Of a stretch of DNA of 64,000 nucleotides, positions 28,132 through 41,691 are shown piece after piece. Position numbers and translations under genes: made by a program. Source of the stretch: Pegea sp. RAD2-039 (taxonomy: Eukaryota > Chordata > Thaliacea > Salpida > Salpidae); NCBI GenBank assembly GCA_034620365.1, contig JAQGEQ010000043.1, positions 1,116,001 to 1,180,000 of the forward strand, read 5' to 3'. The notes below the pieces were generated by a model that made no database searches, had not been told where the DNA came from, and was given only the letters and a program-made list of their open reading frames with translations. Each line of letters begins with the position of its first letter. Within the stretch, counting starts at the first letter, position 1.

Positions 28132-30480
28132 TTACACGTAGAAGTCATGTCGTATGATTGCATCTTTTTGCCGGTCACCAGTAGTGGTTTCAAACCACCA
28201 TTTCCATTGGAAATATGGTTGTCTATTCTCATCTATTAGCTTACTGGTTGCCATAAACGATCCAGGTAAGGACGGCAAGTCAAGCTGTCTGGTCGAGAAA
28301 CCATACTTCAATGGACCACCTGTGAAATTGAGTTCTTTTCCCATGTAAAATCTGAACTGAGTTGCGCCTGAAATAAAATATATTTTCACATAAAAATAAT
28401 TCCCTTAAATTTTTACCATTTGTTGGTAGTTTTTCTTTATTCTCTATAACCATAGAATCGCGATAAAACATCTTTGCCGAGAAGTTTTGCAGCCGCTGAA
28501 AGCATCTTATGTTAACGAAGCTATCGCGTTATTTGTCGCTATAGTTACCGTAAAATGAACTTCAATGCGATACAAATGAATCGGAGTATTTGGAGTAAGT
28601 AAGATTGGTGTTTTGTAAGAATGGATGCGATTCATAGCACCAGGACAGTTGTATATATAGGAAGTCTTATTCGAGTAAATATATTTCTTTTCTGTCATCT
28701 TCTTCATTTCACCGTTTTCATCTTTCTTTATTCTATTAACGTTTGTAGGGAGAACCATATAATGAGGAGAAATTCCAGTTCGCAATTCAAAAGTTGGTTT
28801 CCCGAGAATATTTTCTTTGACGATGCCATGGCAATGATCAACGAAGTTGATGCACGCAGCTGCTGCTTCATCAAAAGTGAGTAGAGATGTACTGTTTGGT
28901 CTCTCAATTTTCTCAGCCAAGGTTTTTCCCTCAAATCTGTCCCACCAACAACTATTATCATTCCTGGGCACTATTGTGTCCACTTTTCGGCCATCCATAT
29001 AAACCAACACCTTGTTTACTTCGATACGTCTGATGTCGATGACAAACTTGATGAAAAAACGTGATACAACACGACTATCCAATCGGTATTTTAAGTCAGA
29101 CAAGCCATCTACAGACGCGCGAGCCTCAGCAGTTTTTGCTAATATAAGACTGAAACACAAATCATGCTAGTAACGCGATAGCTTGTTGCCATGACAACAC
29201 TAACTGTTCAGCCATGGCAGGACTAAACTGCATTGAAGGGTGATGAGCGATCATTTGATAGCGACCAACATCAAGACTTGATGTACTAATGTTCATCCCA
29301 CTGAAACATCTTTTTGTGACATCACATCATAAAAAGGATGAAAGATACTTACGCGCGCGCAAGGCGGAATTCCATATCATTGTCTTCACCTCCCCAGCCC
29401 CAAAAACGATTGGAGTGACCATTTGCGTCGCGATATTGTTCTGGACTGATTGCAACAACGCCACCAAAGTGAGTGCCGTAGTTGGGTTTGTAGCCGTACT
29501 TGTCGATAGCTGAGTGGAGCGCGCGTCACGTCGCTAGTGGCAAGAGACAACGCGATTTACCGGGTGATAGATGTCTGGGATCATTCTCGCAGATATACAG
29601 GTTGCGGCTGTCTTCAGGGATCATATCAACGTCGTGAAAGATGACGCAATCAAAGATGACGTCACGTGTTGCTTCTTTAAACGCAGCGTTCATGATCATG
29701 GCTTTGTTGAACTGACCGTCATCGTACTGGAAACATCACATGGGTTAGTAGGCAGGTTGATCATGTAGGTAGGTAAGGTATCACCTGTTCAGCGACAAAG
29801 ATGCAATAGCGGATGTTTTGCATGATCATAATCGGATGTAGATAGAAAAGTAATCGTGTTAAATGCGTCGCACGATCTTTATATGGAATGATCACGGCTA
29901 CATTCTGCCTGCTAACAAGCCAACTTTATTTGTTGCCCTTATGATATCACTACGAACTCTGACCTATGTGGGCAGTGAGTTGGAGCGTAGCAACCATCTT
30001 TCACCTGGTTATCAACCGCCTCAGCGATATCTTTGTAGTTACGATGAACTGTTTTCTTTATTGCTAACCGACCAACTGCAAAGCGTTTTGATGAAATGTT
30101 GCCTAGCAACTTACCCTGTGTCTCACCAACTCACGTAGAAGATCATCACATCCTTTGTATGCTGATATTCTGTTTTTAATAGTGACTTCATCAATGTGAG
30201 ATATAGCCGATATGTGTTCCACACTAACTGATCGTTCTGCTTCAGTAGTTTCAGCTTTCTGAAGTTTTTGAAGCTTTTCTTCTACATTTTGATCGATTTT
30301 GTCTCGCATTTTGCGTAGCATTTTCCTGTACAAATTTTCAGGTCACGTGCTTTTTACATTATTCAAATTAGAAATTTACCGTTCATTGAAGAGTTTTATT
30401 TGAATAAAAGAGAAGATAAACATAAAGAAAATTACTCCAACCACAAATTTGTGTTTGTTTGACTTCAAATTAAAAGTCAT
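28132..30480 (-). CDS. Beta-1,4-galactosyltransferase-family enzyme with novel C-terminal extension
   Basis: Probable Golgi type II glycosyltransferase adding Gal or GalNAc to GlcNAc-type acceptors. Ten exons, minus order: 30480-30380, 30325-30135, 30075-29964, 29908-29785, 29726-29561, 29509-29353, 29309-29205, 29149-28549, 28495-28417, 28367-28132; phases agree, 623 residues. Residues 1-33 form a signal anchor (FVVGVIFFMFIFSFI after a basic start). A stem follows, then VKDGCYAPTHC, NVAVIIPYKDRATHL, the metal-binding DVD (208-210), FGGVVAIS, WGWGGED (268-274) and DGLSDLKY (about 332-339). His245 replaces the Tyr or Leu/Ile that precedes FGG and tunes donor choice in known enzymes, so the donor is uncertain. 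Typical members end near here; this one continues about 260 residues with a Cys-containing PAN-like part (TFDEAAAACINF...CHGIVKE...FELRTG) and a Trp-rich end (QWKWWFE). Confidence 0.9.
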
Positions 30481-32041
30481 CACTGTTTAAACTTTTCTTA
30501 ATCTTTTAATTATATCTTGAAGCTTTAAAAAAAAGAGTCTGTAAAATAAAATTTCAAAAAGTTAGAAACCAAATGATGTCATAAATAAGTTGTTTATTAG
30601 ACCATTGTTAATTAATCAAAAAATAACTAAACATTCTATTGATTATATTTCTATTAATTATATATACTATTGATGATTTTTTTGAAGTTTGTCAAAATGT
30701 ATTTAATACTTAACTTATTTCTTACTAATTAGTAAAAGATAGTAAGAAAGTTAGTTCTGTAATTAACTAAAGCAAATCAAAATCTATATAAGCAAAGATT
30801 ATATTTTAAATCGAATTTGTAAACAAAGCTATAAAGATAAAAATATTCGGTATATCAAGCTTTCCATTACTGAAAGTCTAAACCAATTTATCTGAATTAA
30901 GAATTTAAATGTAGCTCACCAAATTCTTCTTCACATATGAATAAAATATGACATTGAAAATTCACAGTGTTAGCAACAAGAGGTTTTCGCCTAGGGCATT
31001 TTTGAAACGTACCACAATTTTAATTGAATCCTTATCTAACAGATTTAATTAGTATGATAAAGTTATTAAATCACTTACCAAATTAATAACAGAATATTTA
31101 GGGCAAATTCATCAAAGCACAACTGAGTATTATAAATTCTTAGAGCAAACAAAAATAAAAGCAATATGACTGCTGAAAGATAAAAAAGTCTTGAGTTTAG
31201 CCCAATTGATGTAAAAATATAAGTAATGCAGAATTTTAAGCAAATATAAGTTATAAATACAAACAATGAAGAAAAAAAAAACTGGTATCACTAAATATCA
31301 CTTGTTAATAGAATTACTTAAATCATACATTTTAAATAGAATTTAAAACAAGTTGATAAATATTGATGTAATGATGCTCCACTGTATATTATTAAAGATG
31401 CTGAGTGGGTTAGTTTTGGATAAGAGCCCCTGAGGCTATGTGAAAGATTGCGATTTTAAAAAGAATTAATTAAAGCTAGCATATCAAAAACTATTAATCT
31501 TTTTAAATAGCACAAGGTCGGAGAAAAAGCACCAATAAAACAAGGATTTAATTCTAAGCTTATAGAGACGATCTTTGTATAAAAAAAGGTATATCATATC
31601 TAAAGATATCTTTTCTAACTAACGATCTTTAAACAGATTAAAGCTCTATAAAATATTTTCTAATGTTAGAATATTAGAACTTCATACAAAAGAGCTAAAC
31701 TCTAACTTGGGAGGAAATATTTTTAATCTCGGAAAATGTGAGAATTTGGTATGAAGTAGATAAAGGAGTTTTGAATAAATAGCTGATGTTAGGTTGGATT
31801 TTGACAGTTTATTTATTAGTAGATGGAAACAATTGTCAGTAGTAGAATGATTGTATGAATTGAAGCCATAATTCAATATACTCAAAAGAAGATTGAAGAG
31901 CAACGGATTTAGTGTCGTCTGTAAAAAGCATTAAATATCCATAATCATTTGAAAAAGCACTCTAACTTTATTGATGTAAATACTGAAGAAAAAAGGCTAA
32001 CAATGCTGCCTTAGAGAGCACCGTGTTAAAAATATTTACGT
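30481..32041. other. AT-rich spacer upstream of the glycosyltransferase
   Basis: No supported gene. A less AT-rich patch at 31390-31450 and an open minus-strand stretch at 31682-31903 may be retrotransposon debris, but I cannot name them. Confidence 0.35.
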
Positions 32042-32245
32042 AGGAGATGCAAAACACTGATTTGAAGCCGGATTTGGAGCCTCGTAGGTAGTTTGTCACT
32101 GTCTCAGTGTATTTCTGCCAGCCTCTACGACGCCAGCTGGGCGTAGCCGCATTAGTCTTTCTATTCCACCTCATACTTTGTTGGCCTGGAGAATGAAATC
32201 CTGGTGCATAGGTAACGATTGGATCTCTATAATTTTTGCCCTGAC
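32042..32245 (-). repeat. Dispersed ~204-bp repeat, copy B
   Basis: Inverted partner of 9733-9940, with the same two ends (GTCAGGGCA... and ...TTTGCATCTCCT on the minus strand). It contains the near-palindrome CTACGCCCAGCTGGCGTCGTAG, which could form a hairpin. No terminal inverted repeats or target duplication found. Confidence 0.75.
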
Positions 32246-32539
32246 TTACTGCATGACCGTTCCCAGCAGAAGCATCTACATAAGCCTTAATCAAATGGAA
32301 TTGTATCATATACCACTACTACTATTTTTACCGATAGTTTTTTACCAATTTAATCTTATTTACTACAAATTAAAAAAAGTACCTTCAACATTATAAAAGA
32401 AAAAGGATCATTGCTTAATTTTTATTAAAGTAATCATCAAAACATCCTTTAATTTTTAATCATTAGTAAGAGAAAGTAGAGACTTGGTAATCAATTAGAT
32501 CACAGTAAAATTATCTATATAAATGATATTGTCACTGCC

Positions 32540-32860
32540 TTTTAGTTAGCGTTTCTATAGCTTTTATAAGCTCTTCAAACAAGGCTCAAACGTTTTACAG
32601 AGATTGGCTTTGCAAGACTCCAAAAATTATCATCAGATATCAAAGATACACTCTATATAATAGTTTTCACGTCTACAAAATTAAGAACAGGCTGTAGAAA
32701 CATAGATGCGCCAAGAAAAGGTTCAGAAACTTAGTAAGATCCTCATTGAAACAGCTAAATGTACATCACTTTCAGTTGCCTAAACTTGCAGTGAATCGTG
32801 CAGCATGCAAAAAAGTCACCAACAATACGTGAACATCTAGCTAGAACAAACGATGAATTT
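32540..32860 (+). mobile_element. Possible 3' end of a non-LTR retrotransposon
   Basis: One frame at about 32700-32820 reads CAKKRFRNLVRSSLKQLNVHHFQLPKLAVNRAACKK. This resembles the C-terminal tail of some LINE reverse transcriptases (GRPxxRW...A-x-DR-x-W). The frame is short and broken. Next to dispersed repeat copy B. Confidence 0.35.
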
Positions 32861-34313
32861 AAAATAAAAAAGTAAGGGTCACATAGACACCTAGCAATTA
32901 TATTTATCACACATCTGTAAAAAAATTTGGCCAAGCTTGCATTTGTGTGCTATTTGTGCATTGACTTATTTTGTTAGTTCATTTAGCAGAAATATGTAAT
33001 TAATTGTTGATCGCTGTTGTAAAGATTCTTTCCCAGAGTTTTTCTAAGTTGCAGTAAAGTTTAAAATGAACTAATTTACGGACAAAAACTTTCTTCTTGC
33101 AGCATATTATTCTCATTTTTCAGCAGAAACATCAAAATAAACTGCCAAATTTTTAGTATATCGCAGATTTTGACTTGTGGTACTAATCATTAGCTCTCAA
33201 ATTTTATATCAAATATTTATGTAAAGTCACAAGTTTTTGAAAAACTAACTTAGTAAACCTTATATAAGTTAGAAATCTTTCCAGAGTATTAACATCATCC
33301 GCAACTCATCCATGTTGATCAGCATCTTTACTAAAATATAATAAAGTAATAATTTTAATGACATTATACAAAAAATAGGTTTTAAGTTAAACTAGTTCAC
33401 TAGCTTGTTCCAAAGTAATCATTTGATTTTTATGAATAAATAAATTTAATAAATTTAATTCAACATTTTTCATAAAATTATTAAAGCAGCAATTAACATT
33501 ATGTATTAAAAATCTTTGGCAAAGATTTTAAAACTTTAACGATTTTTAATAATTTATAATACTTTTATGAATCTCATAAATTTGAAAGTTCTAGAAGACG
33601 AAATTTTGACATGATTACCTCGTACACTTTACTGGTTAAAACTTTTGTCGATAACTTAAATTTTTTTATTTAGTGATACTATTTATAGTTTTTTCTATCA
33701 ATTAATTAACCTTAAAAACTATGTAAGTATTTTCTAAAGTATTTGCTCACTTATTTTATAATATGTAGTCAAATTTATTTATTAGGTAGTATTTAAAGAT
33801 AGTTTTATTTTTTTCTAATTTACTTTCATAATTAAAATTAATATCGATGATAAAAAATATTGTAAACATAGAAATGTAAAATGAACTATGATTTTAAAAC
33901 TATTGATTTAGTGGTTTTATAGGTCTAGTAAAATTAAATTAAATCATTATTTAATCAATTATAAATCATTATTTATTTCTTAGAACAGATTTTCCATCAA
34001 CACTTAGTTTTTTTTTATCTAATTATAATCTGGCCTATATATCATTTACAATCTAGCTAATTTTTCATTTGATTTCTCTATGAAACGCTTAACAATTTTT
34101 AATTAAATATTTTATAACTTCAATTATATTATTTAAACCAAACACTTGAAAGAACTATTCTCATTTTTCTGAAATATATGTTTATATTTATATTATCATC
34201 AAATGTAATAGTTGTATAAATCTGCTAGTGAATTTATATAAAAATAAAAAATACATTTGTACTATTTTCAGTTTATATAGGTTATTAAATTAGTTGAATC
34301 ATTCATCATCACA
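32861..34313. other. AT-rich spacer upstream of p23
   Basis: No supported feature apart from the likely p23 promoter at its right end. Confidence 0.35.
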
Positions 34314-36377
34314 ATGACCAAGTAAGTACATTTACTTTTATTTCAGCTATCTAAATAATTTAGAGCTAATATTTATATAATTTTTTGAAGTTAAAAACTG
34401 ATATTTTTATATTTATGTTACTTCTATAAACTTGAATGTATAAATCACAAGTCACCAGTTAAACAGGAATTAAATCAAAACACTTTCAAATTGTTACATT
34501 TGTATATTTCACAAAATAAAATTTTTTCAGTCATCAAATTTCTTGGCAATTAGAAAACCTCTTTTGATTTTAATTTAATGAACTATCATGCTTTCGAATG
34601 CATTTAGAAAAGCTATTATAAATGTGTAGTAATAATACTATTGAACATGTACTAAAAATAACTTTTTATAAATATGTTTATAGAATAACACATAGCTGAG
34701 ATGACAAATCATACATTTTTTATAGTGAACACAGCACATAATTACAGCATACTTGAAAACAGATAAAATAAATCAAGAAAATGGCAGCATAAAATATCAC
34801 TTATCAACAAAATTTAGATTGTCATTTAAAAAGTTTTTTAAGTTTGAATGACTTTGATAATAAATTTTATATTTTTTATGGATGTAAATGACAAATTTAT
34901 TAAGATAAAATTCTGTTTGGACTAATGGTAAAAGTTTTTAAGTGATCTTAAATATACTTTGTTTAAGGGTCCCAACTGCACAATGGGCTCAGAGAGATGA
35001 TGTTGTTTACATAACTTTTCAAATCTGTGATTGTCAAAATGCAAAAGTGAAATATGAAGGAAACAAGATGGATTTCAGTGGTAGTGCAAATAATCAAGAT
35101 TATGCTTCATCTTTGGAGCTTTTTGATGAAATTGATGCAGAAGTAAACTCAACAACCAGTAACTTATTAGTGATTTTAAACTGAATTTTTGTAGAAATCT
35201 GTATGGGTGAAGGAAGGAAGAGGAATCTTTTGCACTGCTTACAAAAAGACTAGTTGTTATTGGCCAAGATTGATGAAAGAAAAAAGTAGAGTAAGCACTG
35301 AATACTTTTATTTTTATTAGATTTTTCATTTGGTTTGCTAGCTTATGGGGCAATATGAAATTTCTAAAAACTAAGAAAGAATGCATATTTGGCTGGTATT
35401 TTCACTATTTACAGCTGTAGAATAGTAGCGAGTTTATGAAATTATTATATTATTTATAAAACATATTCATATTTATTATGTCATTTTTATTGTTTGTAAA
35501 TATATAAATGATCTTGAAGATTTGTTAGTTTTATTCACTAAGCATCGAATTGCAGGAAATATATAATTTGGATTTTTAAAAATAGTACTGTTGTATTTTT
35601 TAATTTCTTGAAATAAAAGTAAAGTTAAAAATACCAAATAAGTGCCAAGTATCTCTTTTGTTAACTTTCAGCACCCTCGCCCACCAACTGCAATTTGGTT
35701 TGGTTTTGTTTAAATGCCGAAATCCTAATTCCTTTAATGTCAACTGATTCGATATAAAACCAGATGTTTATTAAATGTTTGTATTTTGGGATTCAAACAA
35801 GAATTGCTTATTACGAATCAAAGTTTTTATTTTTAATCTTATAAATAATGATTATTTTACAGCAACACTGGCTGTCGGTTGATTTTCAGCGATGGAAAGA
35901 CGAAGATGACTCATCTTGTGATGAAGGATCTGAAGGTCCAGCTCAACCAAACTTCATGGAGGTAATTTGTTTTTTATTTGATTTGAAAGCTGATTGAGTC
36001 CGTTTGACTGATGAACCTTCTCGTCAATTAAAAACAGGACATCGTGTAAAAACTCATCTTATTCAATTGTTTTGAACATTTTACTTTCAAGCGTTCTTCT
36101 ATATCTGATTCTCAAACTGATTTGAACTTTGCTACAATTTCTTCCAACTTTATGTCAGTTTGTTGATTTTTATTCTTTCAGATGATGAATCAGATGGGCG
36201 GTGACGGTGGAATGCCAAGTATGAAAGGAATGGAAGACTCCGATGACGAAATTGATTCTGATGATGAAGGTGAATTCTCCTTATAACTCTTCAACCAATA
36301 TTTAATTTCTTTTTCTCGCAGATATTCCTAAACTAGAGAACTCAGCAGGCGACGCTAACAGCGAGGTGGTCGCCTAA
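34314..36377 (+). CDS. PTGES3: HSP90 co-chaperone p23 (prostaglandin E synthase 3)
   Basis: Binds ATP-bound HSP90, slows its ATPase and stabilises client complexes. Six exons: 34314-34321 (only eight coding bases, ATG ACC AA), 34968-35142, 35195-35290, 35863-35961, 36182-36269, 36322-36377; phases agree, 173 residues (human 160). The CS domain has WAQRDDVVYITFQI, KVKYEGNKMDFSG, ELFDEIDAE, a KEGRGIFCTAYKKTSCYWPRLMKE segment holding the family WPRLTKE motif, and HWLSVDFQRWKDEDD. The tail is acidic, with a Met/Gly-rich part (FMEMMNQMGGDGGMP) and DSDDEIDSDDE. AATAAA lies 148 bp after the stop. It ends EVVA rather than in the acidic human end. Confidence 0.95.
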
Positions 36378-36524
36378 ATCCTCCCCAACTCTTCCTTCTT
36401 CCCTCTAACTTAGTTCATGAATAGTTTTTACTTCACTATTAATTAAATATTTTTATTGTAATTGATTTAAAAGTAGTGTGAAAGTAGCACTGTCCAAGCA
36501 ACAGTGCCCCTGCGTTTCACTGAT

Positions 36525-36530
36525 AATAAA
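36525..36530 (+). terminator. p23 polyadenylation signal
   Basis: AATAAA, 148 bp after the p23 stop codon, in the context GATAATAAATTC. Confidence 0.65.
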
Positions 36531-39500
36531 TTCTTGAACTAACAAAACTTTCTCTTCATCTCTTGTGTGCCTACCACCAACAGATTTAATGACAGTTTTA
36601 TTTATTTTAGCATTTACTTGAACAAATGATCTTATTTTCAGTCTATAGTGTAGTAAAGATCAGATAGTTGACTTTATGATAAGATTTTGATGAACTATTC
36701 TCGTCTAGCAGAACTTTAGTTGAAGATGTCAACAATCTATTTCACCAGGTTACAGCATTTGAATAAAAACTAATCAGACCGGTTTAGTGATTACACTCAC
36801 GGTGAAGCTTCTCATCCATAATTACCTGTTTAACATCTTGTATTTAGCTGTACAAGATGCTTCACTTAATAAAAGTGGTACGCAAATATCTATATATATA
36901 TAAGTTTGCTGCGAAACAGTTTGCACAAGTAGGAACCAGCTAAACACTTCTTACAACTATTACTATGAAAATATTTGTTATTCAACTAAAAACCTTTAGA
37001 TGAAAATTGAATAAAAGTCTTTAAATATAGTGGAAGTAAAAAAGTTGGTTACAGACGGCTAATAATAAAGTTTTAAGATAAAAATTCAACCGCTAGGCGG
37101 CGCTGTTTGATTACATCAATTTTTCCACCATCGATTTGTAATAATCTGTTTCATAAAATCTGTTTGCTATTATATACAAGAGAATCTAAAATGGATACAT
37201 CTACTGAGCCAACTTGATACTGGAATCGATTTAGTAGTTTTCTTAAATATTTCTATATATTTTCTGATTCCTAAAAATATCAGTTTTAAAATTTGTTTTC
37301 CACAAAAAGTTGCTCAGAGAAATTGTCTAAAATTTAGAGCTCTTGATAAATGTTCTCATCAGAGTTTTTTTCCAAAATGATCAATGATTCAATTTTAGAA
37401 GGAACTGTAACAAACTCATTTTTGTCAACTTTTAATGACTTTTTGTTTTTTAATGCATTGGTTGTTACCACACCACCGACTTTCTCATTTTCCTTCAATA
37501 AAAACATATTTATATAAAAATATTAGATTGTCTGATAAAAATGATTTTATCGAAAACTCAGTTTTAAAGTTTCTGTGTTTTTACTTGTCAGATAAAAAAG
37601 ACTATTGGTAAATAGAAATATAACTTCAAACAAAATAAAAACATTTTTAAATGCTTTCATTTTTATTGATTTTTAACTATTTTGTTAAATATAATTAAAA
37701 TTTGTTTTATAAATAAAAATCTAACAAAAATTGAAATATGTAAATCGAAATTTACAGTTTAAAATAAATTGTTGTTCAACTTTAAAATTGCAACTTCCAG
37801 ATTAATCTATCATTGTAAAGTTTAATATTTGATTATTCAAAGTGTATTTTTCACTTAAGTTAATTAAATTTAAATGAAACTTTCGTCGTTTAATTACCCT
37901 AAATTTTTTTATAGTGATTTAACCTCAACACTATCTTTGCGGTTTTGTGCTTATTTTGTGATAAAGCCGTTGAACAACACGAAGTAGTCATGTTCTTTGA
38001 AGCCTTTTTTTATTTTATTTGTAGTAACAATTATTTATTGTTTTATTTTAATCAGATGATTTGATGTATGAAGCGTTTCTTCAAACAAACGTAATATCAA
38101 GTATTTTTTGTTGACATTTCTTCACTGATTGATAAGTTTGTCAACAATAAATATGAAGATGATAATAATAATGATTTATAATACTCTGAATAATTATGTA
38201 AGTTTACATTAGTTAAAAAATTTTAATTAATTTGAAGAAAACATTTAAAAAATGGAAGCAAGTAAACTTCATTTTTGTCGATTGAATGGCGAAATAAAAG
38301 CGACATTGGGTTGGAATTTTAACGATTTTGTTGGGTTCTAACTTGTAGAAGTTGTATCTTTAAAGTTCTTAAGAATCACCATTGAGATCTAATCAGATTT
38401 ACGAACTAACTAGAAAAACTTTTATATGATGGAAGATTAGATAGAGATTGAAATGATGTTTGCACATACTCAAGACTAACACTGAGATAAGCAACAGACA
38501 AACTTTTGATTTTATGAGTTTAAAACTAAATTATGACCATCATTGCAACACACACATATTTCAGTGATACGATAATCCTATTCTATTATCTTGTGGTAAA
38601 TGGTTTGTTCTAAATATTTTACGTAAATTTGTCCTATTGTAAAATCATAAATCAAAGTAGAAACTATAAACTTTAAAATACATGATTAAGTTAATTAAAT
38701 AATACCATTAAGACAAAACAAGTAAAAGCTTGTAGATGATCGTTTGTTCTGTTTACATATTCTATAAAAAATAAAAGTTGAACATTTTTCTAGTTTGACG
38801 CGACATTTTTATGAAATAATTCGTATTATATAAAAATATTTATTTAAATTGCAAATAAGAGTTTTTAAAAGATCTTTTTGAAGCTACTTAAATATTCTTC
38901 GTTTAACAAATAAGTTGGCAAATCTTATTAATACATCAAAACACTAATTTATATTTTGAAGAATATTGTTTGAAATATATAAGACCGAAAATCTCATAAT
39001 AAGAGTCCGAAGTGAAACTATGTAAATGCATTAAAGTGACTCAATATGAGCAATATTTGCCGTTGACTGACGTTGAGCTGACGCAACTTTACCGTATTAA
39101 CCTTCAAAGTAGAAATTCCATCTACAATTATTTGTATCAAGTAAATCAAAATTTAAAGTAGGCTTACAAATTGAAATTACTTAAATCTCTCTGAAGCTTG
39201 AGCAAGGGTTTAGTTTTAATAACATTTTTGTGATATGTGGAAAAAACTTGCGGCAACATAGAAGTAAAATTAATTTTTAATCTGTACTTTTTTAAAGACA
39301 AAAATGTTGAAGAAGTTGGTTGATCTTTGTGAACAACTTTTAGAATGGAATGATATTTTGCAATAAGAAGCATTTACAGATAATTTAGCTTCAAAATATC
39401 GCTAAACTTTTCTCTAACCGCATCACCAGCTGTTTAATGTTGGTGGCTAGAGTTAATGAAAAACTTTAAAAATTGCATAAATATAGTTGAACAACAAACA

Positions 39501-40967
39501 AAATCAAGTTATACATAAAAAACATATTAAAAACTCTTTGACTAGAATGAAAATATTGAGTTAATTAAATAAACTTTTTCTTGGTACTTAAACTTTTTTA
39601 AATTAATTGGTACAGGTGCTTTTAGATGCTGGATAACGATAATAATGATTCTAAATATTTTTTCTGATCATATCACGATTGAAATTTTGCTACAATAAAT
39701 AAAGCGATAAATTTTGGCCGTATTTGGAAAAGTTAAATGAATATTTTTTCATTTTTTAGTATTTTAGTTTTCATTTATTTTAAATGGTTAGTTTAAAAGG
39801 CTAAAAAAATAATTTTTCAACTGATAAAGGATTTTAATTTTGAGCAAGTAAAAATTCTTTTAAAAGGTTTCTGCTCGAATATTGTAATAATTTTTTACAT
39901 CATTATGTAGACCTCAAAAATTTACTTGAGTCTTATGAAATATCTTAAACAGTCGTGCGGTTACTTTTGTTGGCTTACAATTTTATTTAGAGCTGAACAA
40001 TTATAGAACTTTGTTCAGAAACAAATTCTTAAATTTAAAAAAATCTGTTATTTAATTAAGTTACAACTTGAAATAGAAAATACAAGTTTTAAAAGAGCTT
40101 TGATTTGTAGTAGAAAATCAAATATTTTCTAAAATCTAGGTATTTAGGCCTAATGAATACTTTTTGCAAACAGTAATTTCTAATTATTCTGATGGTCTTG
40201 TGGAATCTAAAACTAGTTTTATTTAACACATTGACGTCGATGAAATTCAAATTGATAAAAAATTTACATTTGCAACAAAGTTTTGATATATGATTTGTTT
40301 TTTTTTTCTGATTATCGAGATAAATACTCATAAAATATCCATTAAAAGTCCAAAAATAAAAAAATCAACCACACAGTTAATTAGCAACATTTCCTTCTTG
40401 TGGCCTTCTCGACAAAACAAGCCGATGACGTCACTAATAGATCAGCTTTCGAATCTAATTTTGATGTGAATTTGTAAAAAGGAAGGTTCTGCTTCAAAAG
40501 TAACTCTTAAGTTTTGATGATTATCATTTTCAAAGATTCAAAGTTAAAGGTCACATACTTAGGCGGGCAGGTGGGCTAGAGAAAGTATAGAGCTTTGTTT
40601 TGTTAGATAACTTTAGCTGATATCTATCTTAGTCATGAGAGCAACAGCTGGTACTGGTCTTTAAAAAGCCGTTAGCGGTAAGGTACCGCTCTCAATGGCT
40701 TCACTGTATTGGGAGAAGCATTGAAAGGCAAACCAAAAGGTCAGAATATGGTACAAAAGCAAAATTGTTGCTGTGGACGGAGCGGTAATTGAAGCTAGTG
40801 GAAGTAAACAAGTATCAGTAGAAGATGTGGCCACCTGTAAGCTGCAGGTAATAGCTCGTTGTTATGAGTTAGTTTCCACGAGTTCTATCAGCTACTTTTT
40901 AACTAAATAACTGGGAGACTATCTTTAAGATGAAAAAAATCAAGTTGATCAAAATGATGAGTGTTTG
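36531..40967. other. Long AT-rich spacer between p23 and Nkx6
   Basis: No gene, RNA or repeat supported over most of it. 40380-40870 is less AT-rich, contains a TGACGTCA at about 40424 and an imperfect palindrome AGCGGTAAGGTACCGCT at 40674-40690. It may be regulatory DNA at the Nkx6 3' end. Confidence 0.35.
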
Positions 40968-40973
40968 TTTATT
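40968..40973 (-). terminator. Candidate Nkx6 polyadenylation signal
   Basis: TTTATT on plus equals AATAAA on minus, 719 bp past the Nkx6 stop. The intervening 40974-41691 would be the 3' UTR. It is less AT-rich than the spacer and carries three TGACGTCA palindromes between 41110 and 41170. Confidence 0.5.
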
Positions 40974-41691
40974 GAAGTGAAAGCGCACGACGCAGAAATC
41001 GGGAAAAGTCGACAATCGGTTACACACGTGGCAAACTTTTGCTCTTGCGTCGGCTGTTGTCACCGATGTGCAAAAAAATCGATAAAATAGAGAAAGAAAA
41101 ATTGTAAATAGTGACGTCATAAGTACATTTACTACTGTGACGTCATCAACTGTCGACATCAGGTGACGTCAGTTGAAAGTGACGGAAAGAGGGGCTGACG
41201 TTACTCGCTTCGACAAGAAAGCAGCGAGGTAATACATCCACCAATAAAATTACTATTGATGTAAAAGACGATGGCTCTGTTTCCATGGCAATTATCGTTT
41301 GCAAGTCAGCAAGCTTCGATATCGCAACCAAATAAGGAATGAAAGACACGTACCCATCGATCGAATGATCGCGTAAGTGAAAGCTTCGCGCGTTGCATTA
41401 CCTTCAATTAAATCCATGTTTTGAATTGTGTAATCAGAATCGGATCGACTTTCTTATCGATTCAAGAAGTTTTGCCACTTTGTATAAAAGTGGTCGAATG
41501 AGTAATTGAAAGATTCAATTTAAAACTGTTATTAAGTTTTTAACCATTGATGGAAATAGCAGAGTCTCGAACAAGGATAGTAACAGTTGAGTAGCAGACG
41601 AAATGGAAGTAAAAGTCGAAGAACATGCTCCATATACGTCATTTCTCCATCCGTCTACGTCATCATCTTCGTTCAACGCGCTTTTGCCATT

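Noticed and set aside
28507-29160. Stand-alone 217-residue gene
   Set aside because: It is the large eighth exon of the glycosyltransferase; its start lies inside the preceding intron and its end runs into the next one.
28132-30480. B4GALT7-type xylosylprotein galactosyltransferase
   Set aside because: The active-site motif is WGWGGED rather than the WGWGRED of B4GALT7, and the flanking blocks fit the B4GALT1-6 type.
40899-41349. Small minus-strand open frames below Nkx6
   Set aside because: They fall in the probable Nkx6 3' UTR, are hydrophobic or low complexity, and resemble no family.
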